DNA from: Bagarius yarrelli
Lineage: Eukaryota > Chordata > Actinopteri > Siluriformes > Sisoridae
Reading direction: 5' to 3'
Length of the DNA: 64,000 nucleotides
NCBI GenBank assembly: GCA_005784505.1
Contig: VCAZ01000069.1
Location: 2,261,396-2,325,395 of the forward strand
The number at the start of each line of letters is the position of its first letter. Within the stretch, counting starts at the first letter, position 1. The notes under the pieces are model-generated. The model was given only the letters and a program-made list of their open reading frames with translations, ran no database searches and was not told the DNA's origin. Below are positions 1 through 12,017 of this stretch, in pieces. Made by a program: the position numbers and the translations under genes.

Positions 1-959
1 AATGCCAGCAATGTAAATGTGTATTAGCATAACGGCAGCTAGATCAGATTTCATTATTATCATCCTGGAATATCACACAATAACCAAAAGTGTCAAATCT
101 AAAAGTTTACTTTAACCAACTTTTTTGTTTTTAGCACAATAGTTGTTCTAGTGGATGAAACAGAATACACAGCCTCACACGAGTGCACTCCCCCTGAAGA
201 AAAGAATAAACGCGTGTGTCTCTGATCATTGTAGCTCCGTGGGTCCTGAGGCACTGGTTCATCTCTGCATGTGTTCCCTGCTGCAAATCCGCCCAGCTGT
301 CCTGCACTCTTGGTCCCAATCGATAGCGCCTCCTCACAGTTGGACCGCACTTTTTGTGTTTGATGTTTCTGCATCTGAACCGAGGTCTAGTGTTTGATTC
401 CAGCACTGTAATGGGCTTCTCAGCTTTAGGAGGAATCAACGGCCTCTTATGCCCTTTTGCTGAAAGAGCTTTAAGAAGCGTGATCATGCAGAGAGCTCGG
501 CAGAAACAACAGGGTACCTGTGTGTGTTGAAAATTTAATAGGTAGAAACTAACAAACATGTATCAATATTGTAGGTGGGCGAAAGTAATGTCCAAATTGC
601 CTCAACAGAATGAAAGCATTCTCGGATTTCTGACCTCTTGCTATGTACTCTGGCCGCAGGATACACCTCATACCTTCAGCCACTGCTGAAGGCGGGAAAG
701 CATCCCAAGGAGGAACATGAAAGCAAAAGTATTGATTGAAGAACAGACAAGCGCTGTGGAAAAAAACGACAACACTGAAAGTCCACTTCAGAGTACACAA
801 ACACACATCCCTTTCCCCTAGCACCTCTTTAAACACTCAAATACTTTCAACTATTGTTCATGGCTTCCATACGTTACAGTGATGGAAGTGGTGTGAATCA
901 AAGACAGACATTTCTCATGCTGCCCAACTCTTTGAACTTTGTGCTATAAACTGCTTGTA

Positions 960-960
<1 letters not shown>
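1..960. other. No supportable gene
   Basis: Mixed-composition DNA. A 142-codon open frame on - (131-559) has no recognisable family, no splice or promoter context, and ordinary non-coding composition. I do not call it a gene. Confidence 0.5.

Positions 961-999
<39 letters not shown>
961..999. repeat. (GT)n microsatellite
   Basis: About 39 bp of GT dinucleotides with one early C interruption. Confidence 0.95.
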
Positions 1000-1000
<1 letters not shown>

Positions 1001-1259
1001 ATTCGTGGCCCTCAAGGCCTGAGCCTTAATAAGTACTGTCAACAACACAACATGAAAGAAGTCTGACAAGTGTTCATGTCAACACTAATTGAAAGTGGCT
1101 CAGTAACATAACAATCTTCTTGTCATCGCTGCCTTGAGACGGTGGGTGGAGTGCTTCAAAAATGGCTCAAGCATAAACACAGAAACTGTGAAGGAAATAT
1201 AGTCCAAAGGTAACAGAATTAAAATGAAAATGTTGATTAGGAAAAAAAATAACGTATTT

Positions 1260-1458
1260 GGGGAAGTGGTGGCTCATGGTTAAGGTGTTTTGTACTACCA
1301 ACCCGAAGACTGTGGGTTCGATTCCCAGCTCCACCAAGCCACCACTGCTGGGCCCCTGAGCAGGGCCCTCAACCCCCCCAATTGCTCAGTTGTCTAAAAA
1401 GAGATAAACGTAAGTCGCTCTGAATAAGGGCGTCTGCCAAAATGCTGTAAATGTAAAT
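1260..1458 (+). mobile_element. tRNA-derived SINE (family A)
   Basis: tRNA-like head with an A-box-like GTGGCTCATGGTTAAGG and a B-box GGTTCGATTCC, then the shared body CACCAAGCCACC and the tail GTCGCTCTGAATAAGGGCG. Six copies of this family occur in the window. Confidence 0.85.
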
Positions 1459-1459
1459 A

Positions 1460-1660
1460 TTTAGCCAAAGGTTTGTGGACACTTTACAATACACCTATAA
1501 CTGTTTCATCCCTAAACTGTTGCCAATAAAAACTGTTGACTCCACATGCTTTAGCATTATGCATAACTCACTTCCTCATAACCCACCATATTTTGGACAC
1601 TAAGCAGGTCTTGGCTGGCTGATCACATCTGGACATTTGATATGCTTAACAAATCAGGTG
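1460..1660 (+). mobile_element. Tc1-derived MITE fragment (TGGCCAAAAG family)
   Basis: Begins AGCCAAAGGTTTGTGGACAC, the family terminus, and includes CTAAACTGTTGCCA. It follows the SINE at 1260 directly and may continue at 2040-2206 beyond a second SINE. Confidence 0.55.
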
Positions 1661-1805
1661 TGCCAGTCTGTAGTAGTTGTCTGTAGTTGTATTCTGCACA
1701 GGATAATGTCATCATTAGAGCATTTACAAGGATGGCCAACAAGAGAAAGCGTCAAAGATCCAAATTGCAACACAGTTATACAATACAACTGTGCTGACTT
1801 TCATC

Positions 1806-1990
1806 AGACAAGTATAGTGGTTAGATGTTGGACTGATAACAGAAAGACCGGAGTTCGATTCCCAGCACCACCAAGCCACCTTGGTGGGCCCCTGAGCAAG
1901 ACCCTTAACCCTTAATTGCTCAGTCGTATAAAGGAGATAAATGTAAGTCGCTCTGGATGAGGACGTCTGCCAAATGCTGTTAATGTAAAT
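1806..1990 (+). mobile_element. tRNA-derived SINE (family A)
   Basis: B-box-like AGTTCGATTCCC, CCACCAAGCCACC body, tail GTCGCTCTGGATGAGG ending AATGTAAAT. The head is more diverged than in the 1260 copy. Confidence 0.8.
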
Positions 1991-2114
1991 CACCTTTCAG
2001 TAGTGAAGCGAGAAAGCTGGACATATTAAAGGTCCTTAAAGCAAGCTAAGTTTCAAGGCATTGAGACTCCTGACTGTATGTGTTGTTGAACAGCCTTTTC
2101 CAGATGTGTTTAGT

Positions 2115-2206
2115 GGGTTTGAGTCAAGGCTTTGTGCAGGACACTTGAGTTCTTTCACAGGGGTTTGAGTCAAGGCTTTGTGCAGGACACTTGAGTTCTT
2201 TCACAG
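2115..2206. repeat. Perfect 46-bp tandem duplication
   Basis: 2115-2160 and 2161-2206 are identical, starting GGGTTTGAGTCAAGG and ending CTTTCACAG. The segment belongs to the Tc1-derived MITE family seen elsewhere in the window. Confidence 0.9.
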
Positions 2207-2344
2207 AAAACATAACAGATCTTTATAGGACTAAGGGGCTTAGTCATGCTGGGACAAGGTTTGGTTATTATTTTCAATAAAATTATAAATCCAGTGTTCC
2301 TGGACAATTTTTCAGGAATGCAGATACACTTCTTTACACATAAC

Positions 2345-2505
2345 AAAAAAAATTCTTTTAACCAATCGAAAACTAGAACTTGAAAACTTGAAGGCTGCAA
2401 TAATTTCAGATTACCTTGTCAACCGGAACGGATTCAAAAAAAATTCTTTTAACCAAATCCGGATTGTTGGGCTGCAATAATCATGTCAACCGGAACGGAT
2501 TCAAA
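2345..2505. repeat. Imperfect tandem duplication of about 80 bp
   Basis: The blocks AAAATTCTTTTAACCAA, GGCTGCAATAAT and GTCAACCGGAACGGATTC each occur twice in the same order. Confidence 0.75.
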
Positions 2506-4972
2506 GGAATGGAATCTTTGCTAATATTAGCCTAATTTCTCCTTCCGAGGTCACCGTCTCTACCAGATCCAGTCCGTATCAAGCCCATTTGGTGGACCAG
2601 CACCTAGAGATGACCTCTACAGTCCTAATTTTAGCGTCCAGGAAAACTAGACAAGACCCAAAAACAAATCCCTAGTATGTGACAAGCCCACAACAAAAAA
2701 ATGAATGTTGTCCTCAACACAATCCAACTTTGCTGCAACATGGATTAATCTGCTGGTTTGTCTGGCCAAAGGAGAACTGGCCCCCGACTGAGTTTGGCTT
2801 CTCCCAAGGTTTTTTTTTTCTATTTTACCGCTTAGCTGGGAAATTTACAGATACTAATTATACTGACGTGAGGGTTTTACTGACTGTTCACTATTGTCCT
2901 TGTATTGACACCCTATTCTACTATTTAATACAGTAAAGCTGCTTTGACACAATCTATTGGTAAAAGCGCTATATAAATAAATGTGACTTGACCTGAATTA
3001 ACAGTTGTTTGCTTTCGTATTTGCTGCAACAGTTTGTGAAAGACGCAATAGAATGTATTTTAGATGTATTTAAATGATTATAATTCCTAAGCATAGTTTC
3101 GTCTTTTTATATCCATTTGATCGAATACAATAAGAAAAAAACTGCGCAGCTTTTACTATCAAGAGCAAACCCACAATCGTGTTTCCAGAAAATTCTCCAT
3201 CCTGTAAATATTAATAATGCTAATAGATTTAGCATTATTAATTACCAATAATTTGGTTTTAGACTAAGCACAAACACACACCTTCTGCAGCAGATCACCG
3301 TTTCTGAGCCAGTTATTGTGCAGGCACTGGTACTGGATGAAAACAAAGATTTTTATTCAATCTGGCAGGCAGAGACAAATCTATAAATAGATTAAAAAAT
3401 AGGTCATGGTCAAGCAAATGGCAAACAAAGATAACCCGGGCAAACAGGAAGTATGAGCAAAGTATCATACACCGAGTTTAAAAGACATCAATGCACCCAG
3501 GAGAATTATGACCAGAACAAAGTCGTCTTCATAACAAGTTGTCTGGATTGTTTTAAGGTTAAAGATGACGACTGGGAGGAAGTGTGTTAATCGAAAGTCT
3601 GGTAAAAGGGTTTGTGTGTGTACCATGGTGCTGACAGGAAACGAGAGCTCTTTCATGAAAGTTGTGTTGTGCTAGTGGTCTAGAAAGTGCATTTTGGTTA
3701 CAGTGGAGCTGTAACAAGGATTTGGATTTGACACTTGTGCTTTATTAAACCCTTCAATGAAAAGACGCTTGGGGACTCTCACCTCCAACCTCCCATTCTT
3801 AATCTCAAACGCTAATAGTAACATGCTGTCATTGGGCTTCAGGAGAGCCTGTGGCCACCTGCAGCTGGGCTCGGACTACCACCCATGACATCATCTTTCT
3901 GGAATGCTACACTCCCCTCTTCATCCCCAGCCATTTCCCCCGCTGATTTACTGCAGCCTTCTATTCACTTGTGCTTGTCAGCTGCATTTTGCACTATTGT
4001 CGTAAAGATCTTAAACAAGTGATGGATCTAAATGAAAGGGTTTTAACAAATGTAAATATCATGAGCAGATTGTATAAATTTGAGTATAATGGTGGTGATG
4101 AAGCTAAATGTAAACCTATTAAAGAAGGGAACATCAAAATAGGAGTAATTACTTGACATGGGTAGAAAAAAAAAAAGTCACACCAACTCCATGTGGTTTT
4201 AGACATTTAGACCGCAATTTACAAATAATACAATTATTTAAACATCAATTATTACACGTGACTTTTCAAAATCACTTAATTATCTATGTAGGTGGATTTT
4301 ACTAGCTTTTTTTTTCGTTTATCACATAGTTACTTTACTTACATTTGCTAAATTTAGGCAATAAAATAGTCAAATTCACTACATGTTTTTTCATGTAATA
4401 CTCAAATAATCACATAAAATGTAGGTCAATCTCTCAGGTTGTAACATGGCTTTAGTGGGACTTTCCCAGAAGATTGGTTGCCCTCATTCCTTTGTGAACG
4501 GTGGGGAGTCGGCACATTAGCTTTAGGGTCAATTAATTAGTATCTTTTGTATTGATAATAGTTCACGATGAAAGCCAAAATATCCTTTCGACCCAGCATT
4601 ACTGCTGGTTTGTGCTCTTTTTCTTTTATATCAAATAGTAGAACAATCTCCTTAAAAAAGTTACATTAAATCATTATTAAACAATTCACAGGTGAAAACA
4701 AATGGAAAGTAAGGGATAATAAATACATCGGGGTGGGTGGAAATAGCCTAATATATCAACTATCTTACACAGAACAACATGTAATAAAATAAGAAAGCTT
4801 TTTACAACCATCTGTGTATAAAAATCACCAAGACTTCAGTCAAATGATGCAAATTTTTCGCACAATAGGACTGTTTTACACTATTCCAGTTATACATTGA
4901 ACATTTGGAAACAAATAAATAAGATAAAATAGGATAAACCTTTATCTGTCCTATATTAAGGAAATTTCTTGA

Positions 4973-5007
4973 CGATGATGATGATGATGATGATAATAAT
5001 AATAATT
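4973..5007. repeat. (GAT)n/(AAT)n microsatellite
   Basis: GAT trinucleotides that pass into AAT trinucleotides. Confidence 0.85.
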
Positions 5008-5863
5008 ACAAAATACATTGTTTTATATCTATAGTTACATTCAAAATAATAAAATGTCAGTAAGAAAAACTTTTTCTTGAACCAGCTTTTATTATTTAGA
5101 TAATTTAAGTTATTTCCTTAAAAAAAAATGCTGCTTGTTATGTGCTTGTTACGAAAATGTTACGAAGAAAGAAATAAAAAAAAGCTACTTATTCGATCAC
5201 CTTTATTATAGACGAAGTTTTTCACTCGATTTCCTCAAATTATTATAGACCTCAGATTTGCAGATTATTCCATATAGATTCCCCAAATTCTCTCTAAATA
5301 TTAAATAAGCATATTCTAACAGAAAAATTCCTAATCAGGATTTTTTTTCTTTGTTAAGAAAGACAAAGTGTCTACGGAGTGTCTATTACACAAACCCTAG
5401 TGAGTAGTTAGTCAAGTCAAGTCCCCTTTATTTATCTTGGAATTTTTAATAAAAATTGTGTTAAAGCAGCTTTAAAGAAACAAATCAAATAAGACAATAG
5501 AACAAGTGCATTACTTTAAAACCTGCAATTTGTGTGGCCCTCGGAGCCCAAATAATAAATAAACTTTCTGACATTTTGACAATTGAAAAATTGTGTTATT
5601 AAAAAAAAAAAGGTTTTATTGTTTATGGTTAGTAAAAAAATAAGGAAGTAAAAAAAATAAAATAAATAAATATTGTTTAATGCAAAACGAATATATTAAT
5701 TTAAGTAATTAATCAGTGAATGTGATTAATTTTTTTTTATATAAAATCATATTCATATCCGTTGCCACTGTGCTTCCTGGTTTAGGTTCATGAACTCATT
5801 ACTCAAACAGCTCATTTTCTTACAGTGAGGTCAGAGGATTGAGAATAAATCTTGCATCAGTTC

Positions 5864-5896
5864 TCGCTCTCTCTCTCTCTCGCTCTCTCTCTCTCT
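5864..5896. repeat. (CT)n microsatellite
   Basis: CT dinucleotides with two CG interruptions. Confidence 0.9.
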
Positions 5897-7007
5897 ATCA
5901 TCTACATATCCTTCACTGGGGGGTCTGAAACAAGCAGCTTCTCCCACTATGACTCACTAAACATGCTGACGTGACCTTGCTTCTATTTTAAAACCATTAC
6001 TGAAACGTTCTTTTATACAGGATACGCATCATTTCAGCACCACTGATGATGTCATGACACTTTCATCCCGCATTCCTCTATTAGTAATGTTTATGTCTTG
6101 TTTATTCCAGCTGGTGGTTTATTTCAAAAGTGGTTCAGTAACTGATTCACATTTTACAATATTTATTCCACATGAACGAAGCTGAAGCAGAAATCCTAAA
6201 ATAATGGATATAGATGATTAAATGTGTGTTTTAAAGAAAGCTCTCTAAAATCATTCATCAGGTCTACACTAGCAATTTAGTCTTTGATTTAATGCAGAGA
6301 AAATCCATACCGGGAATTATTTATAACCCAGACTTGGGAAATAGTTTAAGATAAAATGTAGTATCTATTTTATAATCCAATATAGACCTCAAAGATTTTT
6401 TTTTTTAATAAAAACTTTAATCACATGTTAGAAATCCAAATCTGACAATATATAAATCTTTATAAAAACATTCTTGTGCAAGTATATGATTTATTCCCCT
6501 ATAATTTGCATCCAATATTCTAAATCTTTTAGTAGTAGAAGTATGACACAGATAGTGAGGATAATTTAGTAAAAACAGCCCAAAGAAATCAATTACTTGA
6601 CATCAAAACAAATTAATGACATTTTTATAGCTAGAACCTTTACATTTAACATCATATAAATTTAATTTGATTCTATTTAGTAACATCTACATTCTTTGTT
6701 CCAACTGTGGCTACATAAACTCATTACTGCAACTCTGAAAACCAATAAAGTCATTATTCTAAGTTCACCCTGATCATTTTGTGGTTTCGTCAGCACAATT
6801 ATTTGTCTTTTCGCACTCAGCTGCTCTCTCATTCCCCTGTGTGTGTTCCTTTCTTCCCAGCCTTCTGCTTTTGTCTTACTGTTTTCACAGCTTGCCTGCT
6901 GTGCTTCTGTCCTCCCTCACACCTCTATTGTAATGCAGGACAGCTTTTGGGGAACTGTAATCTAGGACTGCAGCAGAGCTCTTCACACCTGGGTGCAAGC
7001 CTGCCGA

Positions 7008-7031
7008 ACACACACACACACACACACACAC
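7008..7031. repeat. (CA)n microsatellite
   Basis: About 12 CA units. Confidence 0.9.
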
Positions 7032-7725
7032 GCATAGGCATATGCACAAAAAGCTCGATCCCCTGCAGAGTCTGGAGCTGTCAGTGCTTTAGTCAGATAT
7101 CTGCGGTGACCTTCGCTGGAGATTAGGCTTTTTAAATATACGCACAGACATGAATCTACAAAACACATGCATGCGTGTCTGCACAGTCAGGATGATGTCA
7201 TTTGGTGCAATAATGTCATGTATGAAGAAAACAAGATTATTGTCCCCGCCCCCAAATTTGGTTGGCTGAATTAAAATAAAATAAAAACAATTTTATTAAC
7301 ATTTATATTGGCAGATACCCTCGCTTAGTCTCACAATTTACACAAGCGCTTTATGATCTTTATAAACAAGGCCATCATGCTGGTAGAGATACTATAGTTG
7401 AGGTACAAAAAGTGATTAAACTTACAACAAAAGTTAGTAGCATCAGAAACCATCTATTTTAATTAATGTGTCTTTAACGCTGTTTCTAAAGGCAATTACT
7501 GACAGCTGAACATACAGAAGAGTATTTTGGTATCCCGCAACACAGTCGTATTATTATTATTAGATACATGATTGAATTTTGATAGGTTAAAAGCTGTGAA
7601 TTGGATAGATAGATAGATTGATAGATTGATTGAGGGGAAGGAATGCCAAAAAATCTAGAATTAGGATTACAAATAATTTTACTGACCAGACAAACTATTT
7701 TAATAGCTTGTCCTTGACAGCTATG

Positions 7726-7924
7726 TGAAGTGGTAGCACAGTGGTTAAGGTGTTAGACTGCTAATTAAAAAAATGGGGTTTGATTCCCAGCACCACCTAT
7801 TTGCCACTGATAGGCAAGGCCTGAGCAAGGCCTTCAACCACCAATTGCTCAGATAGATAAAGAAGATAAATGTAAGTAACTCTGTATAAGAGCAACTGAC
7901 AAATTTCTAGCTATCTTTAATGTC
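7726..7924 (+). mobile_element. tRNA-derived SINE (family A, diverged)
   Basis: Head GTGGTAGCACAGTGGTTAAGG, B-box-like GGTTTGATTCCC, and a degenerate tail around 7873-7924. Confidence 0.7.
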
Positions 7925-7930
7925 AACCTT

Positions 7931-8083
7931 GGGCAGTGGTGGCTCAAATGGTTAAGGCAAGGATTAAGAGACCAGGAAGACCTAGAATTAAGCCTGACTG
8001 TTGCTAGTCTGCCACTGTTGGGTCCTTGAGCAAGACCTTTAACCCTTCCAGCTTCAGGGGTGCTGCATCATAGCTGATCCTGT
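7931..8083 (+). mobile_element. tRNA-derived SINE (family B), 3' truncated
   Basis: Head GGGCAGTGGTGGCTCAAATGG and body CACTGTTGGGTCCTTGAGC as at 45467. It lacks the 3' tail and runs straight into an inverted family C element. Confidence 0.7.
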
Positions 8084-8342
8084 AAAAGCAGGGGTGCACC
8101 CTTGACAGGTTGCCAGTCTATTGCAGGGCCACATACAGACAAACAACCCCACACACACTCAGAATCACCAAATCAACCTAACATACATGTTTTTAGACTG
8201 TGGGAGGAAACTACAGTAAATCCACAGAGAGCAACGGGGAGAACACGCAAACTCCACGCAGAAAGACCCCTGCTGGTGACACAACCTGAGACCGCCTTGC
8301 TTTCTGTAAGGCAACAGTGCTAACCACTAAGCCACAGTGCTG
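8081..8342 (-). mobile_element. tRNA-derived SINE-like repeat (family C)
   Basis: On the - strand: tRNA-like start TTAGCACTGTTGCC, then GTGGAGTTTGCG..., CCTCCCACAGTC and a body ending CTGGCAACCTGTCAAGGG. This is the widespread fish repeat of the Mermaid-like kind. Apparent coding across it is spurious. Confidence 0.75.
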
Positions 8343-8599
8343 TTCACATGAATACATAAACTTAGTTTATACAGTGTATAGATATATATATATATATTAG
8401 TTTTAATAGTTTACTTAAGAAAACATTTGGGTTTTTAACAAATAAACGGCTTTGTATTATGTGTGTATCATATGAGACATTTCTAGCATCGGTTAATGTG
8501 ATTGTGTTGGTTAAACTTGTAGTAATACAATTAAATGCACAATTGTCAGTAATAATTACTATTATTATCTCTACTTGTTTTGGTAATAGTTAATAGCCA

Positions 8600-8897
8600 A
8601 AAACACCGTTCCTCTAAGACACAAGGTAAATCTTTCTGTACTGGCACTAAAATGTTGGAATGACCTCCCCATTAATGTCAGAACAGCCGAATGACTGACT
8701 TTCTTTAGAAGACAATTGAAGCTCTACCTCTTTCTCAAATTCCTGCCACTTGAGTATTGAGGCTAAAATAAAGTTTAACAGTTTTTAAGTTCCCACACTT
8801 TGTTTGTGATCTAGCCTACTAGAATTGATCTCAATGATGAGACTCAAAGCACTTTTGTATGTTGACGAGGGCGTCGGTTAAATGAGGTAAATGTAAT
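8600..8897 (+). mobile_element. LINE (CR1/L2/Rex-like) 3' end fragment
   Basis: A degenerate frame around 8641-8740 reads LALKCWNDLPINVR, one stop, then FFRRQLKLYLF, the usual C-terminus of ORF2 in this LINE group. The 3' end (8854-8897) resembles the tail of SINE family A. Confidence 0.6.
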
Positions 8898-10074
8898 CGT
8901 TAGTGACTCACTTTAAGTCAAACATATACTGTACCATTCATTAACCGCACGTCAATCACAAACTCTTTAAACAAGAAAAACAGTCATGGAGATATCTGTC
9001 CAACCTTAGATAACCATCAGTAAAGTCTATACACAGTCTTTTAGATCATGTGAAACGTATCACTGTGTGTGGATTTGAAAGAGAGGTGGTTTTAACTTAT
9101 ATGCCCTCAGGCCTCAGAAACCCTGCAGCTTTTTCCACTGGTCACCCAAGGCCATGTGTTAAAAAAAACCCCAACAGGTTATTCACACAGACAGTTATAT
9201 TTCTATAATCACACACCTATAAAAGATATCCAAGACTCCTTTTTTTAGGCAAAGGTATAGATTCGGTCCCCGTTATCTTCTTTGCATTTATTTGTTTATT
9301 TGTTTGTTTTTGTATGGATAAACAGATAAGGTCCCTGTCCAGTGTAGAGTGCCACCCTGTGACCTTGTAAAAGAAAACCCATGCAAAATTAATGTGAGAA
9401 ACATGAGCACACTCTTTTGTTTTGGCCATTTGAAAGCTCTTGGGGTCATAAATTATGTTCACTCCTCCTTCTTCTTCTTCTTTTTTCTTCTCTCCTCCTC
9501 CTCCTCAACGAGGACGAGGGTATCCGAAGTGGGGCAAACGTCTGTGCTCAATTAAGATGTAGTGCTACAGGCTCAAGTGACTACATGCTGATTGATATCA
9601 GAGCATATTGTAAGATGTAGCGGGCTCAAAAGTGACCTCATCTCTCGGCTTCAGCCATCGAAACCGCAGAGAAAACCAGATGTGAGACCCTAAGTCAATG
9701 TTCATTACCAAAAAGAAAAAGAAAAAGGAACCTTCATTCTGCAAATTTCTTTAATACCCTGCTGATAAAATAGCATGACTCATTTTATCGAAGAAAAAGA
9801 AATACACATTTCTAAACAGTCAAAAACAACAAGACAAATTTATTTTAAACAACTGAATAAACTGGAAGTTGAAACACAATTAAAATATGCTTAATCATTT
9901 ATTTTTTTGCAGGTTTTTTTAGTTTAAGCAGGTTAACACAAGACCCTGAAGCTTGAAACAGCAACACTTAATATTTACTGTGCCATCAATCTGTCCAAAT
10001 AGAACAAATGTATGAAATAAAACAATATTATATTGTATTGTATCCTATTGTTTTATTATATTATATTACATTAT
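8898..10074. other. Intergenic, no gene seen
   Basis: Contains a short CTT/TCC-rich run (9463-9510). No coding signal. Confidence 0.5.
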
Positions 10075-10420
10075 GTGCTTAGCACTGTTGCCTTACAGCA
10101 AGACGGCTCACGTTTGATTCCCGGCCAGGGGCCTTTCTGTGTGGAGTTTGCATGTTTTCCCTGTGCTTGTGTAGGTTTACTCCGGGTTCTCCAGTTTCCT
10201 CCCACAGCCCAAAAACATGTATTTTAGGTTGAATGGTGAATCTAAATTAAAGGAGTAAATGTGTGTGTGTGTGTGTCCCTGTGATAGACTGGTGACCTGT
10301 CCAGGGTGTACCCCTCCTGCCTTTCGCCCTTTCAGAGACAAGCTGGGACAGACTCCAGCAGATCCTTGTGACCCCAAATTAGGAAATAAGCAGGTACAGA
10401 GGATTCATGAATAAATGTAC
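10075..10420 (+). mobile_element. tRNA-derived SINE-like repeat (family C)
   Basis: TTAGCACTGTTGCCTTACAG head, TTTGATTCCCGG B-box-like motif, TGTGTGGAGTTTGCATG, CCTGTGATAGACTGGTGACC and a tail AATTAGGAAATAAGC. Near full length. Confidence 0.8.
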
Positions 10421-11147
10421 ATGTAAAACATGAAAGTAAAAGTGTGAAGAAATAAAAAGAAATAGATAAGATAAGTAAAGAGGTGTTATAAAATAAAACT
10501 GTTAAGTATATGTATTTACATACACTAGAAAAAGTATATACACAGAAGAGGTAGATATGTATACAGATAATGATAGAAGTGGTTAAGGTGACTAAACAGT
10601 GTTTAGTGTCACTTGTGCAAATAACACATTTGCAATGAATTTCTTGATGTGAGGCAACAGTGCTCTCCACTAAGCCATTATGCTGCCCCTTATATAATAT
10701 TGTTACATTCCCACCTTGGCTTAGGCCGAGGGGAGTGTAGGAACAATTTATTGTTGCAGGTGTTTTGGCCAGAAACAGCAAGACCAGGATTTAGGGTGGT
10801 TTTTGTCTTTAATGATCACTGCGTAAGTGGGTTAACAAAACCAAAGAATTAAAATATAAATCAACACAGAATTTAAAGAGTTTTAGCAAAACTAGACACA
10901 CTCTGGAAAGAGAACATGGACAGTGCAAAATAAATAAGTATGGGGGGGGGGGATTACTCTAGACTGTATTTTAAAAGGTAACCTAACTAACCAATCAACT
11001 ACAAACTAGCTGACTACTCCAAGTTATACTAGCAAAAATACAAGGGGTAGCACCTGCTTTCTGACCTAGAGAGTCTAAACAATAATAGTTGTTCAATAGT
11101 TGTTCTCAAGCCAGGTGAGCTAATATAATAACCACCAAGCAGTGAAA
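10421..11147. other. Intergenic, no gene seen
   Basis: Holds a short family C SINE scrap near 10649-10690 (GAGGCAACAGTGCTC) and a G10 run near 10943. The open frame on - (10332-10781) is Leu/Ser/Thr-rich and partly SINE sequence. Confidence 0.5.
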
Positions 11148-11246
11148 GAAACCAAAACAGAGTGACTAGCAGCCAAAACAGAGTGACTAGCAGCCAAAAC
11201 AGAGTGACTAGCAGCCAAAACAGAGTGACTAGCAGCCAAAACAAAT
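11148..11246. repeat. Small 21-bp tandem array
   Basis: Just over four nearly perfect copies of a 21-bp unit, GCCAAAACAGAGTGACTAGCA with slight edge variation. Same period and the same GCCAAAACA core as monomers of the large array 0.8 kb downstream. Confidence 0.9.
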
Positions 11247-11417
11247 ATCTTTCTCCTTTTTCTTCCCTCCCCCCAGCAGCGCCTTTGGGTGCTGCTTTTA
11301 AATAGTAGGTTCCGCCTCCTCTGATCAGGATCTCGCACGTGATTGGTCCCTTGTCCTAGGCCTCCTTCAATTAACAGGTGGCTCCACCTAGCAAAGAGCA
11401 ACAGCAAGAGATTGGGG

Positions 11418-11545
11418 AATAATATAATATAATATAATATAATATAATATAATATAATAATAATATAATATAATATAATATAATATATAATAATAATAAT
11501 AATATAAATATAATATAATATATATACCGATATATAATATAATAT
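11418..11545. repeat. (AATAT)n-type microsatellite
   Basis: About 125 bp of ATAAT/AATAT pentamers with some trinucleotide AAT steps, lying between the two 21-bp arrays. Confidence 0.9.
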
Positions 11546-12017
11546 AAACGCTCTATGAATCCTAGGTGGCAAAGAGATTTATAGCAGTAGCACAAACTCT
11601 GCTCCACAGTCATGGGTTCAATTCCCACCTCCGCCCTGTCTACCTGTTTTCCTCTCTTTACCCAAACATGTGTCATTGGGTAAATGGCATTATTAGGTTG
11701 TGAGAGTGTGTGGTTGTGTCTGCACCCTGCCATAAGCTGGCACCCTGTCCAGGTACCCCTGCTATGTACTCGAAGTCTTTTGTTTTAAGCTATAAGAAGA
11801 TTCTCTTGATAGCGCAGCAGTCACTCAATTAGCGATGTATAAAAGAAAAATATTAACATAGCCTTCACTAAGCATAACTTAAGGTTAGAACACAACTATC
11901 ATCGTAGTAGGTGGATGTGATTTTGCCAAATAGGATGTAATCCTGAATCAACATTTCAATCCACCAATCGTAACAAATCCTAACAATTTGATGTCATTAG
12001 TGTGTGAAATTAGAAAT
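11546..12017. other. Intergenic, degraded SINE at left edge
   Basis: 11562-11760 contains GCAGTAGCACAA, GGGTTCAATTCCCACC and GCACCCTGTCCAGGT, a diverged SINE-like piece. The rest is unremarkable up to the 21-bp array. Confidence 0.5.

Larger units (their letters stand above)
2507..7725. other. AT-rich intergenic DNA, no gene seen
   Basis: Many stops in all frames. 2680-3000 is a degraded interspersed repeat with a CTGCTTTGACACAATC ... GCGCTATATAAATAAA tail. 3840-3970 and 6770-6990 are less AT-rich but show no gene signature I recognise. Confidence 0.5.

Noticed and set aside
131..559. 142-codon open frame on the - strand
   Set aside because: No recognisable domain, no start or splice context, and composition like the surrounding non-coding DNA.
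1260..1458. Functional tRNA gene, suggested by A- and B-box-like motifs
   Set aside because: The motif is repeated in all SINE copies with a common non-tRNA body and tail; no complete cloverleaf is apparent.
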